Numbered from the stretch's first letter, positions 24,184 to 32,573 are shown. The stretch: 64,000 nucleotides of DNA from Flavobacterium faecale (GCF_003076455.1 NZ_CP020918.1:1550001-1614000); one strand, 5' to 3'. Notes: generated by a model not told the origin, from the sequence alone. Numbers and translations: made by a program.

Positions 24184-25236
24184 ATGATTGAAACAGATAT
24201 CCTTATCATAGGAGCCGGTCCAACTGGTTTATTTGCCGTTTTTGAAGCAGGTTTATTAAAATTAAAATGTCACATCCTAGATGCTTTACCGCAGCCAGGT
24301 GGACAATTGTCAGAGTTATATCCAAAGAAACCAATCTACGATATCCCAGGATTTCCAGAAGTATTAGCTGGAGATTTAGTAGATAATTTGATGGAGCAAA
24401 TCAAGCAATTCGAACCAGGTTTTACCTTGGGAGAGCGTGCTGAAACTATCGTTAAGCAAGAAGACGGTACGTTTATCGTAACTTCAAACGAAGGAACAGA
24501 ATTTCATGCCAAAGTAATTGCTATTGCAGGTGGATTAGGAAGTTTTGAACCAAGAAAACCTTTGATTGACGGAATCAATTTCTACGAAAATAAAGGGGTT
24601 AAATATTTCATCAAAGATCCAGAAGTATTCAGAGACAAACGTGTTGTTATCGCCGGTGGTGGTGACTCTGCTTTGGACTGGAGTATTTTCTTGACCGATG
24701 TAGCTTCAGAGGTAACTTTGATTCACCGTCGTAACGAGTTTAGAGGAGCTTTGGATTCTGTAGAAAAGGTACAAGAATTAAAAGATGCTGGAAAAATCCG
24801 CATGATTACACCTGCTGAGGTAGTTGGAATCAACGGAGCAGAGCACGTTGAGTCTATCGTTTTAGACGAAAATGGAGCTAACAGAACTATCGAAACTGAC
24901 TTTTTTATTCCACTTTTTGGATTGACACCTAAGTTAGGACCAATCGGAGATTGGGGATTAGAAATTGAGAAAAACGCAATCAAAGTAAACAACGCTTTGG
25001 ATTACCAAACTAACATCCCAGGTATATTCGCCATCGGTGACATCAATACCTATCCAGGGAAATTGAAGTTGATTCTTTGTGGTTTCCACGAAGCAACTTT
25101 GATGTGTCAAGCGGCATACCAAATCATCAACCCAGGAAAACGTTATGTATTAAAATACACAACCGTTTCAGGGGTAGACGGATTTGACGGTACTCGTAAA
25201 GAAGCACCAAAAGCAGTGGTAAAAGCAATTAATTAA
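24184..25236 (+). CDS. Ferredoxin-NADP reductase, thioredoxin-reductase-like type
   Basis: A 350-residue two-dinucleotide-domain flavoprotein: FAD motif ILIIGAGPTGLFAVFEAG at the N-terminus, NADP motif VVIAGGGDSALDWSIF at about residue 155, and GIFAIGDINTYPGKLKLI in the C-terminal FAD part. It lacks the CxxC of thioredoxin reductase, as expected for the TrxR-like FNR group. As last gene of the sulfate run it probably provides reduced ferredoxin for sulfite reduction. Confidence 0.88.
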   Translation: MIETDILIIGAGPTGLFAVFEAGLLKLKCHILDALPQPGGQLSELYPKKPIYDIPGFPEVLAGDLVDNLMEQIKQFEPGFTLGERAETIVKQEDGTFIVTSNEGTEFHAKVIAIAGGLGSFEPRKPLIDGINFYENKGVKYFIKDPEVFRDKRVVIAGGGDSALDWSIFLTDVASEVTLIHRRNEFRGALDSVEKVQELKDAGKIRMITPAEVVGINGAEHVESIVLDENGANRTIETDFFIPLFGLTPKLGPIGDWGLEIEKNAIKVNNALDYQTNIPGIFAIGDINTYPGKLKLILCGFHEATLMCQAAYQIINPGKRYVLKYTTVSGVDGFDGTRKEAPKAVVKAIN

Positions 25237-25257
25237 AAATAAAGTTGCTGAGTTACT

Positions 25258-25304
25258 AAGGTTCTGAGTTACTAAGTTTTTTAGTAATTCAGAACCTTTT
25301 TAGT
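25258..25304 (+). terminator. Terminator at the end of the sulfate operon
   Basis: AAGGTTCTGAGTTACT pairs with AGTAATTCAGAACCTT (one mismatch, about 9-base loop), followed by a T-rich run. Confidence 0.7.
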
Positions 25305-25640
25305 TTTCTAAAGGACTTAGGCTCTTAGCAACTTAGCAACTCAGGAACTTCAAAAAAACACTTGCAAGTGGTAAGGCTATTGCTTTACTTTGCAGTTCCA
25401 AAATTTACAAGAATTAGGAGCAGCAATTTCGGCATTTTCAGGAAGTTGGGTTCCCGCTTTCGCCTTTATCTTTTTGTTTTTTAAAGAAAAAACCAAAAAG
25501 GATATTGGCTCTATCGGGGCTAAAGAGAAAGATTTTGCATTTTAGGAAATTCAGTTCAGACGCGATTCATGTCGTCTAAATATAAGTCAACAAAAAAAAG
25601 CATAGCGCCTTAGCGTCTTTGCGGTTAATAAAATAAAGTT
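25305..25640. other. Intergenic stretch with worn repeats, no supported gene
   Basis: Holds ACTTAGCAACTCAGGAACT-type strings at 25310-25350 and the dyad repeat at 25441-25526. A short string CTTAGCGTCTTTGCGGTTAA lies at 25609-25628, whose GCGTCTTTGCGG core recurs at 51031-51042. An open frame of about 48 codons crosses the dyad repeat but looks fortuitous. Confidence 0.4.
25441..25526. repeat. Degenerate flavobacterial dyad repeat
   Basis: TTCCCGCTTTCGCC, then TATCTTTTTGTTTTTT facing GAAAAAACCAAAAAGGATA, then TCGGGGCTAAAG: an imperfect inverted repeat of a type I associate with Flavobacterium intergenic regions. Confidence 0.45.
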
Positions 25641-26687
25641 ATGTCCAGTAATACAAAAGACAATTTAGGCGTTCCCCCTTCGGGGGTTAGGGGGATAAAG
25701 GAAGCAATTAAAGAAAGAATCCTAGTTCTCGACGGAGCCATGGGAACCATGTTGCAACGTTACAACTTCTCCGAAGAAGATTTCAGAGGAGAGCGTTTCA
25801 AAGATTTTCCACATTCTTTAAAAGGAAACAACGATTTATTGTCGTTGACACAACCTGTTGCCATTGCAGAAGTGCATGCGGCCTATTATGAAGCAGGAGC
25901 CGATATTGTAGAAACCAATACCTTCTCTGGAACCACCATCGGAATGGCCGACTATCACATGGAAGATTTAGTCTATGAATTGAACTACGAGTCGGCAAAA
26001 ATTGCCCGCAAAGTAGCCGACGAATTCACAGCCAAAAATCCAGCCAAACCTCGTTTTGTAGCGGGTTCAATAGGACCAACAAACAGAACAGCAAGTATGT
26101 CACCAGACGTAAACGACCCTGGATACAGAGCCGTAACTTTTGATGATTTGCGTATTGCTTACAAACTACAAGTAGAAGCCTTAATCGACGGAGGAAGCGA
26201 CTTATTGTTGGTAGAAACTATTTTTGATACCCTAAACGCCAAAGCAGCACTTTTCGCCATCGAAGAAGTAAAAACCGAAAGAGGAATTGATATTCCAATC
26301 ATGGTATCAGGAACTATTACCGATGCATCAGGAAGAACCCTTTCTGGACAAACGGTAGAGGCTTTCTTGATTTCGGTATCACACATTCCGTTATTAAGTG
26401 TAGGATTCAATTGTGCCTTAGGAGCCGATTTATTGAAACCGTATTTACAGACTTTGTCTCAAAATACTTCATTCAATATCTCTGCACACCCAAACGCAGG
26501 ATTGCCAAACGCCTTTGGAGAATACGACGAAACACCAGCCGAAATGCAAGCACAAATACGTGGGTACCTCGAAGATAATTTAGTAAACATCATCGGTGGT
26601 TGTTGTGGTACAACTCCAGACCACATTCGATTGATTGCTGAGGCGGCTAGTGAATTTAAGCCTAGGGTTTCTGAGGCGGTGATGTAA
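25641..26687 (+). CDS. metH: Methionine synthase, homocysteine-binding part (split MetH N-terminal half)
   Basis: A 348-residue homocysteine S-methyltransferase domain corresponding to the first domain of Met[16 protein letters not shown] near residue 32, and the zinc ligands Cys258 (GFNCALG), Cys321 and Cys322 (GGCCGTTP). The pterin, B12 and activation domains are in the separate frame at 29320. A two-gene MetH is known in Bacteroidota. An R-type G/C-rich repeat (25673-25694) lies in frame near the start and adds about 12 residues including GVPPSGVRG before the conserved [10 protein letters not shown]. The other half is 2.6 kb away behind accessory genes. Confidence 0.92.
   Translation: MSSNTKDNLGVPPSGVRGIKEAIKERILVLDGAMGTMLQRYNFSEEDFRGERFKDFPHSLKGNNDLLSLTQPVAIAEVHAAYYEAGADIVETNTFSGTTIGMADYHMEDLVYELNYESAKIARKVADEFTAKNPAKPRFVAGSIGPTNRTASMSPDVNDPGYRAVTFDDLRIAYKLQVEALIDGGSDLLLVETIFDTLNAKAALFAIEEVKTERGIDIPIMVSGTITDASGRTLSGQTVEAFLISVSHIPLLSVGFNCALGADLLKPYLQTLSQNTSFNISAHPNAGLPNAFGEYDETPAEMQAQIRGYLEDNLVNIIGGCCGTTPDHIRLIAEAASEFKPRVSEAVM
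25673..25694. repeat. G/C-rich hairpin repeat, R orientation, inside metH coding sequence
   Basis: Contains CCCCCTTCGGGGGTTAGGGG, the exact reverse complement of the L copies at 13705 and 21175. It begins 32 bases after the ATG and is read in frame as VPPSGVRG. Confidence 0.9.
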
Positions 26688-26709
26688 AATGATATCTAAA
26701 ATAATGTAA

Positions 26710-27099
26710 ATGTATTATTTGTTATTAATAGCTATTGTTTTCTCAATGAACTATTTAGTGTATTCAGTGTTGAAAGGCAAGGATGGTTTTATTGAACTAA
26801 TAGGATATAGCATAATTATCTTTATTGTCAACGTGTTTATTGCAAAGATTTATGGGATTTTTGTTAATATGAAAGATATGCCTAAAAGTGGTAGCATTTT
26901 TATTTTTTTAGGTTTTAGCTGGGGTATATCAGTAATGACTTTGATAAAAAAGAATATTAATAAAAGGGTTGATATTTATAGACACCTTAATTTGGTAGAA
27001 TATATTGGGGAGATTACATTCCTGAAGTTTTTTACCATACTTATAACTTTTTTTCAGCTATATTTAATTTTATCAAAAACAATTTTTGAGTTGAATTGA
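26710..27099 (+). CDS. Small integral membrane protein, unknown
   Basis: A 129-residue protein with four predicted membrane helices, at about residues 2-21, 29-52, 61-80 and 98-122. I recognise no family. It starts 22 bases after the first metH half and has lower GC than its neighbours, so it is probably part of the accessory material between the two metH genes. No signal peptide beyond the first helix. Confidence 0.5.
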   Translation: MYYLLLIAIVFSMNYLVYSVLKGKDGFIELIGYSIIIFIVNVFIAKIYGIFVNMKDMPKSGSIFIFLGFSWGISVMTLIKKNINKRVDIYRHLNLVEYIGEITFLKFFTILITFFQLYLILSKTIFELN

Positions 27100-27134
27100 T
27101 TCTAGCTAGTCTCTTCTTTAGCGAGAACCTCCCC

Positions 27135-27169
27135 CGCTAGCGCAAGCGTCACGCTTGTGCCCACAAAGA
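27135..27169. repeat. Covarying hairpin repeat, copy upstream of nuclease gene
   Basis: GCTAGCGCAAGCGTCACGCT then TGTGCCCACAAAGA. The stem CAAGCGT/ACGCTTG differs from the copy at 28449 by changes on both sides of the stem that keep pairing. Confidence 0.7.
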
Positions 27170-27254
27170 GAATAAAAACATAGATTTAGTTTTGTTATTC
27201 CGACGGAGGAGGAATCACATAACGAGAGCAATAAAAGAGAGCAACAAATGCGAT

Positions 27255-27280
27255 TGCGTCGTTCCTCGCAATGACAGATG
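27255..27280. repeat. GCGTCGTTCCTCGCAATGAC repeat, upstream copy
   Basis: Matches the string at 28533-28560 (GCGCCCGTTCCTAGCAATGA). It lies in the same order relative to the covarying hairpin repeat on both sides of the nuclease gene. Confidence 0.6.
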
Positions 27281-27291
27281 AAGCGGGATTT

Positions 27292-27320
27292 CCTGCAAGG
27301 TTTTTTTTAACCTTGTAGGT
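27292..27320. repeat. CTGCAAGG palindromic repeat, copy 1
   Basis: CCTGCAAGGTT, T-rich loop, AACCTTGTAGGT. Near-perfect hairpin and inverted partner of 27352-27379. Confidence 0.7.
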
Positions 27321-27351
27321 ATAAATGAAAAGGAATTTAAAACAAACAAAT

Positions 27352-27379
27352 CTACAAGGTTTTGAAAAACCTTGCAGGA
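27352..27379. repeat. CTGCAAGG palindromic repeat, copy 2
   Basis: CTACAAGGTTTTGAAAAACC then TTGCAGGA. Hairpin in the opposite orientation to copy 1, 31 bases away. Confidence 0.7.
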
Positions 27380-27422
27380 GTGTAAATCAAAGAGAATAAA
27401 GAAAGAACGATAATTTAAAAAT

Positions 27423-28421
27423 ATGATCCCAGAGAAACAACCGTATTCAAATCTTATTGAAACCATTGGCAGTTTGTTGCAGCAAGGCAGGCAACAAGCG
27501 GCACAAGCGGTCAATACTATTTTGGTACAAACCTATTGGACTATCGGGCAACATATTGTAGAGTTTGAACAAGATGGAAACGAAAAAGCAGAATATGGTA
27601 GTCAGTTGTTTGAGCGACTTTCGAAAGATTTAACAAACGCATACGGCAAAGGATTTAGTCGTTCTAATCTTTTGTATATGCGAAAAATGTATGTTTCATT
27701 CCCAATAAGTGAGACAGTGTCTCACTTATTGACGTGGAGTCATTATTTTGAAATTTTAAAAGCAGATTCAGAATTAGAAATCAGTTTTTATACCAAGCAA
27801 TGCCAACTCGAACGATGGAGTGTTCGGGAACTGAAACGTCAAATGCGAAGTTCCTTGTTTGAAAGATTAGCTTTGAGTAAAGACAAAGAAGGTGTCCTGA
27901 AATTAGCACGAGAAGGACATATTGTAGCCGCACCAGAGGATTTGATTAAAGACCCTTTTGTGTTGGATTTTTTGAATATTCCCGAACAACATCAGTATTT
28001 AGAAAACGAATTAGAAGAGAAGATTATCTCGAACTTGCAGCGATTTATAATGGAAATGGGTAAAGGTTTTGCTTTTATTGGCAGACAATACCGAATGAGT
28101 ATTGGAGGAAAGCATTTTTATTTGGACTTGCTTTTTTATCATAGAATACTAAAATGTTTTGTTTTGGTAGATTTAAAGAGGGGTGAAATTGACCATCAAG
28201 ATGTTGGACAAATGAATTTATACCTTAATTACTTTAAAAAAGAAGAAGCAACCGAAGGAGATAATGAACCAATAGGTATTATTTTAGGGGCACACAAAAA
28301 TCATATTTTGGTAGAGTATGCAACGGATAGCATCACAAATAAAGTGTTGTTGAGTAAATATCAATTGTATTTGCCTGATAAAAAGACATTACAAAACCAG
28401 TTGAATAAGTTGTTGGAGTAA
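27423..28421 (+). CDS. YhcG-type PD-(D/E)XK nuclease (DUF1016)
   Basis: A 332-residue protein of the YhcG/DUF1016 family. The N-terminal half has the family's helical DNA-binding region (NTILVQTYWTIGQHIVEFEQ and FSRSNLLYMRKMY). The C-terminal half is a PD-(D/E)XK nuclease fold with the motif core FYLDLLFYHRILKCFVLVDLKRG (Asp, then Asp-Leu-Lys). Family members are found next to restriction-modification and mobile DNA but their role is unsettled. It stands alone, bracketed by repeats at 27135-27280 and 28449-28560, inside the accessory zone splitting metH. Confidence 0.85.
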   Translation: MIPEKQPYSNLIETIGSLLQQGRQQAAQAVNTILVQTYWTIGQHIVEFEQDGNEKAEYGSQLFERLSKDLTNAYGKGFSRSNLLYMRKMYVSFPISETVSHLLTWSHYFEILKADSELEISFYTKQCQLERWSVRELKRQMRSSLFERLALSKDKEGVLKLAREGHIVAAPEDLIKDPFVLDFLNIPEQHQYLENELEEKIISNLQRFIMEMGKGFAFIGRQYRMSIGGKHFYLDLLFYHRILKCFVLVDLKRGEIDHQDVGQMNLYLNYFKKEEATEGDNEPIGIILGAHKNHILVEYATDSITNKVLLSKYQLYLPDKKTLQNQLNKLLE

Positions 28422-28448
28422 TCCCTCCCTGTTAATACGATTGTTCCC

Positions 28449-28483
28449 AGCTATCGCGAGCGTCTCGCTCGTGCCCGCAAAGA
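28449..28483. repeat. Covarying hairpin repeat, copy downstream of nuclease gene
   Basis: AGCTATCGCGAGCGTCTCGC then TCGTGCCCGCAAAGA, in the same orientation as 27135-27169, with compensating stem changes (CGAGCG/CGCTCG). Confidence 0.7.
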
Positions 28484-28532
28484 CAAAGGTGCTTAAAATT
28501 ATGACTATTTGATGTATGTTACGTAATGGTTG

Positions 28533-28560
28533 GCGCCCGTTCCTAGCAATGACAAATGCA
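28533..28560. repeat. GCGCCCGTTCCTAGCAATGA repeat, downstream copy
   Basis: Direct partner of 27255-27280 on the other side of the nuclease gene. Confidence 0.55.
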
Positions 28561-28698
28561 GAATCATTTTTGTAAAGAGAAATTACAAAATAAAAGTTCC
28601 GTAGGAACGACCAATTTGTGGTGCAGATTTCAATCCCTTGCTACAAAATACAAATTGAAAGGGATTTTTTATTGTTAAATAATATAGAATAATACTCT

Positions 28699-29101
28699 AT
28701 GGATAAAATTAAACAAAAAGTAATTTTGAATGCGAATGGTGCAGAAATTGCTGTTTTGCATTTTGGGGATGATAACGATTATCTTTCCTTGACTGATATT
28801 GCTAAGTTTAAAAATCCAGATGATGCTTTTATTGTTGTTAATAATTGGCTTAGAAGTAAGGATATAATCCTATTTATTGGCCTGTGGGAACAATTAAATA
28901 ATCCTAATTTTAAACCTATCGAATTCGATAGGTTTAAAAATGAATCGGGAACAAATGCTTTTACTTTATCTCCGCAAAAATGGATAAATTCGACAGATGC
29001 AATTGGGATTGTCTCAAAACGAACGAGCATTAAGATTAAATAAAATGGGAATTGAACAAATGACTTCCCTTTTGAAAACAGAGCAAAAGAAGTTGTTGTA
29101 A
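28699..29101 (+). pseudogene. KilA-N domain protein, internally deleted
   Basis: The frame 28699-29043 (114 residues) has the N-terminal KilA-N pattern: DYLSLTDIAKFKNPDDAFIVVNNWLRSKD, WEQLNNPNFKPIEFDRFKNESG and LSPQKWINSTDAIGIVSK. Where the family continues with a GRYGGT...HKDIAFEFA segment, the sequence shifts to a few unrelated codons and stops. In another frame the following bases read NERALRLNKMGIEQMTSLL, which looks like a protein C-terminus. The middle of the gene seems deleted with a frame change. KilA-N proteins bind DNA and are frequent in phage and mobile elements. Confidence 0.65.
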
Positions 29102-29135
29102 CCACAAAACCGCGTGAGGGATAGAAGTGGAGCTC

Positions 29136-29187
29136 CTTTTTTCATCAATTGCCTCGGGTTTAAACCCGAGGCAATTGATGAAAAAAG
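29136..29187. repeat. Perfect 52-bp palindrome
   Basis: Two 26-base arms without spacer. The left arm starts CTTTTTTCATCAATTGCCTC and the centre is GGGTTTAAACCC. Weaker inverted similarity continues outside the arms (GGAGCTCC versus AGAGCGGG). Lies between the decayed KilA-N gene and the second metH half. Confidence 0.9.
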
Positions 29188-29319
29188 AGCGGGAACGAAT
29201 AGCCCGACCCGACCTTTTTTTGGAGGGACACGCCCAAATAATGATAAGAATCGCTTTGTAAAAAGCAAACAATATAAACTTAGTCACTCAGAATCTGAGA
29301 TACTTAGAAACTTAAAAAA

Positions 29320-32300
29320 ATGGCAGAAAAAGTAGCAAGAAGAAATTTGGTTTTATCGGGATTAGAGCCTTTGATTATTACGCCTGAGAGTGTTTTTGTA
29401 AACGTTGGGGAGCGTACGAATGTGACGGGTTCTAGAAAATTTCTTCGATTGATAAAAGAGGAGAAGTACGATGAAGCCTTGAGTATTGCGAAGGAGCAAG
29501 TAGAAGGTGGAGCACAAATCATCGATATTAATATGGATGAGGGAATGCTAGACGGTGAATATGCGATGGTGAAATTCCTGAACTTAATTGCTGCCGAACC
29601 CGATATTGCCCGTGTGCCAATTATGATTGACAGTTCGAAATGGCATATTATTGAAGCTGGGCTAAAGGTAGCGCAGGGGAAATGTGTGGTTAACTCGATT
29701 TCGTTGAAAGAAGGAGAAGAAGCTTTTATCCATCACGCACAACTAATTAAACGTTATGGAGCTGCGGCGATTGTGATGGCTTTTGATGAAACTGGTCAGG
29801 CAGATAATTACGACCGTAGAGTAGAGATTTGCCAACGTTCGTATGATATTTTGGTAAACAAAGTAGGTTTTCCTGCGCAGGATATTATTTTCGATTTGAA
29901 TATTTTTCCAGTCGCTACGGGGATGGACGAACACCGCTTGAACGCTTTGGATTTCTTTAGAGGAACCGAATGGGTGAGAGCCAATTTGCCACACGCACAC
30001 ATAAGCGGTGGGGTGAGTAATGTGTCGTTTTCGTTTAGAGGAAATGATACCGTTCGTGAAGCGATGCACTCGGTTTTCTTGTACCACGCGATCAAAGCCG
30101 GAATGACAATGGGAATTGTAAACCCAGAGATGTTAACAATTTACGATGACATTCCGAAAGATTTGTTGGAGCACGTAGAAGACGTAATTTTGAACCGTCG
30201 CGATGATGCTACAGAGCGTTTACTAGACCTTGCAGAAAACGTAAGAGGCGATGTGAAGTCGAATGAAAAAGCGATACAAGAATGGCGTTCGGGAACTTTT
30301 CAAGAACGTATTACACATGCCCTTGTAAAAGGAGTAGACGAATTTATTGTTGCCGATGTTGAAGAAGCACGTTTGGCGGCTACAAAACCGATTGAAGTAA
30401 TCGAAATCAATTTGATGGCGGGAATGAACGTTGTCGGAGATTTATTTGGAAGCGGAAAAATGTTTTTGCCTCAGGTAGTAAAATCGGCACGTGTAATGAA
30501 AAGAGCTGTGGCCTATTTGTTGCCTTACATTGAAGCAGGAAAACGCCCCCCAACCCCCAAAGGGGGAGTTAAGGACTCAAAGCACTGGGAAACTGCGAAT
30601 AGGATGAACTATGGTTTATTGAAGGATTTTGCTAAAAAAATGCGTAATGAACCTACAGATGCAGAGAGGGTATTGTGGAGAGAATTAAGTGGTAAACAAT
30701 TAGAAGGATATAAGTTTAGAAGACAACATATTATAGGTGATTATATTGCTGATTTTGTTTGTTTACAAGAGAATGTAATAATTGAGGTTGATGGATTAAT
30801 TCATCAACTACCAGAAAACTTTGCTAGTGATGAAGAAAGAACTAAATGGTTGAATTCGGAGGGATATCAAGTAATCCGATTTACCAATGATGAGGTTTTA
30901 TTTGAAATGGAAAAAGTTTTAACTCAAACTTATTCCGCACTGACGGCTCCCCCTCCGGGGGCTAGGGGGGCGGGAAAAATATTGATGGCAACAGTAAAAG
31001 GAGATGTTCACGATATTGGAAAGAATATTGTTTCGGTGGTATTGGCGTGCAACAATTACGAAATCATTGATTTGGGTGTAATGGTTGCGCCAGAAAAGAT
31101 TATTGCAGCTGCTATAGAGCACAATGTGGATATTATTGGACTGAGTGGTTTGATTACGCCTTCGCTAGACGAAATGGTGTTTTTGGCCAAAGAATTGGAT
31201 AAAAGAGGAAGTAAAATTCCGATTATGATCGGGGGAGCTACGACTTCGCGTGCGCATACAGCCGTGAAAATCGCTCCGCAATACAAGTCAACCGTAGTGC
31301 ATGTAAACGATGCATCGAGAGCGGTTACGGTAGCAGGAAATTTATTAGACCAAAATAGCGAAACCTATACTGCCGGAATTCGTGAGGATTACGATGCTTT
31401 TAGAGAGTCATTTTTAAACCGTTCAAGAGATAAAAATTTCTTGACGATTGAAGATGCTCGTAAAAATAAAATGCAATTGGACTGGAACGAGTTCATACCC
31501 GTAAAACCAAAAGTGATTGGGGAGCAAATTATTGAAGTAGATTTGGATGTTTTAGTTCCTTATATTGACTGGACTCCGTTTTTTCAGACTTGGGAATTGT
31601 TTGGTAAATATCCAGCAATCTTGACGGATGAAGTAGTTGGTGAACAAGCAACAGCCGTTTTTGCAGATGCACAAGCGATGTTGAAAGTGATTGTGGCCGA
31701 AAAGAAATTACAAGCCAAAGGTATCTACGGAATTTTTCCTGCGAATCAAGTCAACGACGATGATATTGAATTGACAGACGAAAACGGAAAACCGTTGCAA
31801 ACGTTCTTGACTTTGCGTCAACAATCTCAAAAAACCAAAGGAGCACCAAATATTGCGCTAGCCGATTTTATTGCGCCAAAAGACAATGGAGTAGTCGATT
31901 ATATGGGTGCATTTTGTGTAACTACTGGTTTTGGAGTTGACGAATGGGCAGCCGAATTCGAAAAAGATTTTGATGACTACAATTCGATTATGGTGAAAGC
32001 ACTTGCCGACCGTTTTGCAGAAGCTTTTGCAGAGTACCTACACGAAAAAGTACGTAAAGAGATTTGGGGTTATGCAGCAGATGAAATCTTGAGCAATGCC
32101 GAATTGATTAAGGAAACCTATGCCGGAATTCGTCCTGCACCAGGATATCCTGCTTGTCCAGACCACTTGGAAAAGCCAACAATCTGGAAATTATTAAATG
32201 TAGAAAAAGAAATAGGAGTAACTTTGACCGAGAGTATGGCTATGTGGCCCGCTTCATCTGTGTCAGGTTATTATTTTGGAAATCCAAAAGCAAGGTATTT

Positions 32301-32406
32301 TGGGCTAGGAAAAATAAAAGAAGACCAAGTAATTGATTATGCAAAACGTAGAAGCATCTCTACAGACAAAGCCACAAAATGGTTGAGTCCTAATATAGCA
32401 GATTAA
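29320..32406 (+). CDS. metH: Methionine synthase, pterin/B12/activation part, with in-frame DUF559 insertion
   Basis: A 1028-residue protein. Residues about 20-300 are the methyltetrahydrofolate-binding domain ([24 protein letters not shown]). The cap helices run to about residue 407 ([21 protein letters not shown]). After an insertion, the B12-binding domain begins at [18 protein letters not shown] with the cobalt-ligand motif Asp562-x-His564-x-x-Gly567. The C-terminal activation domain contains [12 protein letters not shown]. Residues about 409-551 are foreign: a DUF559 nuclease-like domain between two G/C-rich repeats. All methionine synthase domains on both sides look intact and the frame is unbroken, so the enzyme may still work. 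The homocysteine domain is encoded at 25641. Confidence 0.92.
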   Translation: MAEKVARRNLVLSGLEPLIITPESVFVNVGERTNVTGSRKFLRLIKEEKYDEALSIAKEQVEGGAQIIDINMDEGMLDGEYAMVKFLNLIAAEPDIARVPIMIDSSKWHIIEAGLKVAQGKCVVNSISLKEGEEAFIHHAQLIKRYGAAAIVMAFDETGQADNYDRRVEICQRSYDILVNKVGFPAQDIIFDLNIFPVATGMDEHRLNALDFFRGTEWVRANLPHAHISGGVSNVSFSFRGNDTVREAMHSVFLYHAIKAGMTMGIVNPEMLTIYDDIPKDLLEHVEDVILNRRDDATERLLDLAENVRGDVKSNEKAIQEWRSGTFQERITHALVKGVDEFIVADVEEARLAATKPIEVIEINLMAGMNVVGDLFGSGKMFLPQVVKSARVMKRAVAYLLPYIEAGKRPPTPKGGVKDSKHWETANRMNYGLLKDFAKKMRNEPTDAERVLWRELSGKQLEGYKFRRQHIIGDYIADFVCLQENVIIEVDGLIHQLPENFASDEERTKWLNSEGYQVIRFTNDEVLFEMEKVLTQTYSALTAPPPGARGAGKILMATVKGDVHDIGKNIVSVVLACNNYEIIDLGVMVAPEKIIAAAIEHNVDIIGLSGLITPSLDEMVFLAKELDKRGSKIPIMIGGATTSRAHTAVKIAPQYKSTVVHVNDASRAVTVAGNLLDQNSETYTAGIREDYDAFRESFLNRSRDKNFLTIEDARKNKMQLDWNEFIPVKPKVIGEQIIEVDLDVLVPYIDWTPFFQTWELFGKYPAILTDEVVGEQATAVFADAQAMLKVIVAEKKLQAKGIYGIFPANQVNDDDIELTDENGKPLQTFLTLRQQSQKTKGAPNIALADFIAPKDNGVVDYMGAFCVTTGFGVDEWAAEFEKDFDDYNSIMVKALADRFAEAFAEYLHEKVRKEIWGYAADEILSNAELIKETYAGIRPAPGYPACPDHLEKPTIWKLLNVEKEIGVTLTESMAMWPASSVSGYYFGNPKARYFGLGKIKEDQVIDYAKRRSISTDKATKWLSPNIAD
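30544..30974. mobile_element. Repeat-bounded DUF559 nuclease insertion inside metH
   Basis: About 429 bases, a multiple of three, placed in the linker between the cap and B12-binding domains of MetH. The left end (30546-30568) holds CCCCCCAACCCCCAAAGGGG, an L-type repeat. The right end (30947-30973) holds CTCCCCCTCCGGGGGCTAGG, an R-type repeat, so the ends are inverted. The inside encodes a complete-looking DUF559 domain: [42 protein letters not shown] and [12 protein letters not shown], the Vsr/PD-(D/E)XK-like pattern. Its own ATG (MNYGLLKDF, 30604) could start a free protein. No target duplication is obvious. Confidence 0.75.
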
Positions 32407-32429
32407 TCCCCCTAGCCCCCGAAGGGGGA
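32407..32429. repeat. G/C-rich hairpin repeat, L orientation, at metH stop
   Basis: Contains CCCCCTAGCCCCCGAAGGGG, immediately after the TAA of metH. One base differs from the copies at 13705 and 21175. Confidence 0.9.
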
Positions 32430-32551
32430 ACTCTAATCTTTGTAAATAAAAATTAGAGTTTGGAGGTAATTGTTAATTAATGCACATAAAGAATGAAAAA
32501 CAATATAATTATTAACCAAATCGAGTCGAGTTTTTTAGACACGATTGTAAT

Positions 32552-32573
32552 TCCCCCTTCGGGGGTTAGGGGG
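32552..32573. repeat. G/C-rich hairpin repeat, R orientation, before metF
   Basis: Contains CCCCCTTCGGGGGTTAGGGG, ending two bases before the metF ATG and identical to the copy inside metH at 25673. With 32407-32429 it brackets the metH-metF spacer in inverted orientation. Confidence 0.9.

Noticed and set aside
25390..25545. 48-codon open frame between the ferredoxin reductase and metH
   Set aside because: It runs straight through a dispersed dyad repeat and has no start codon with context.
29114..29335. 73-codon plus-strand frame and two overlapping minus-strand frames across the palindrome
   Set aside because: They run through a perfect palindrome and repeat sequence, have no family features and overlap the start of metH.
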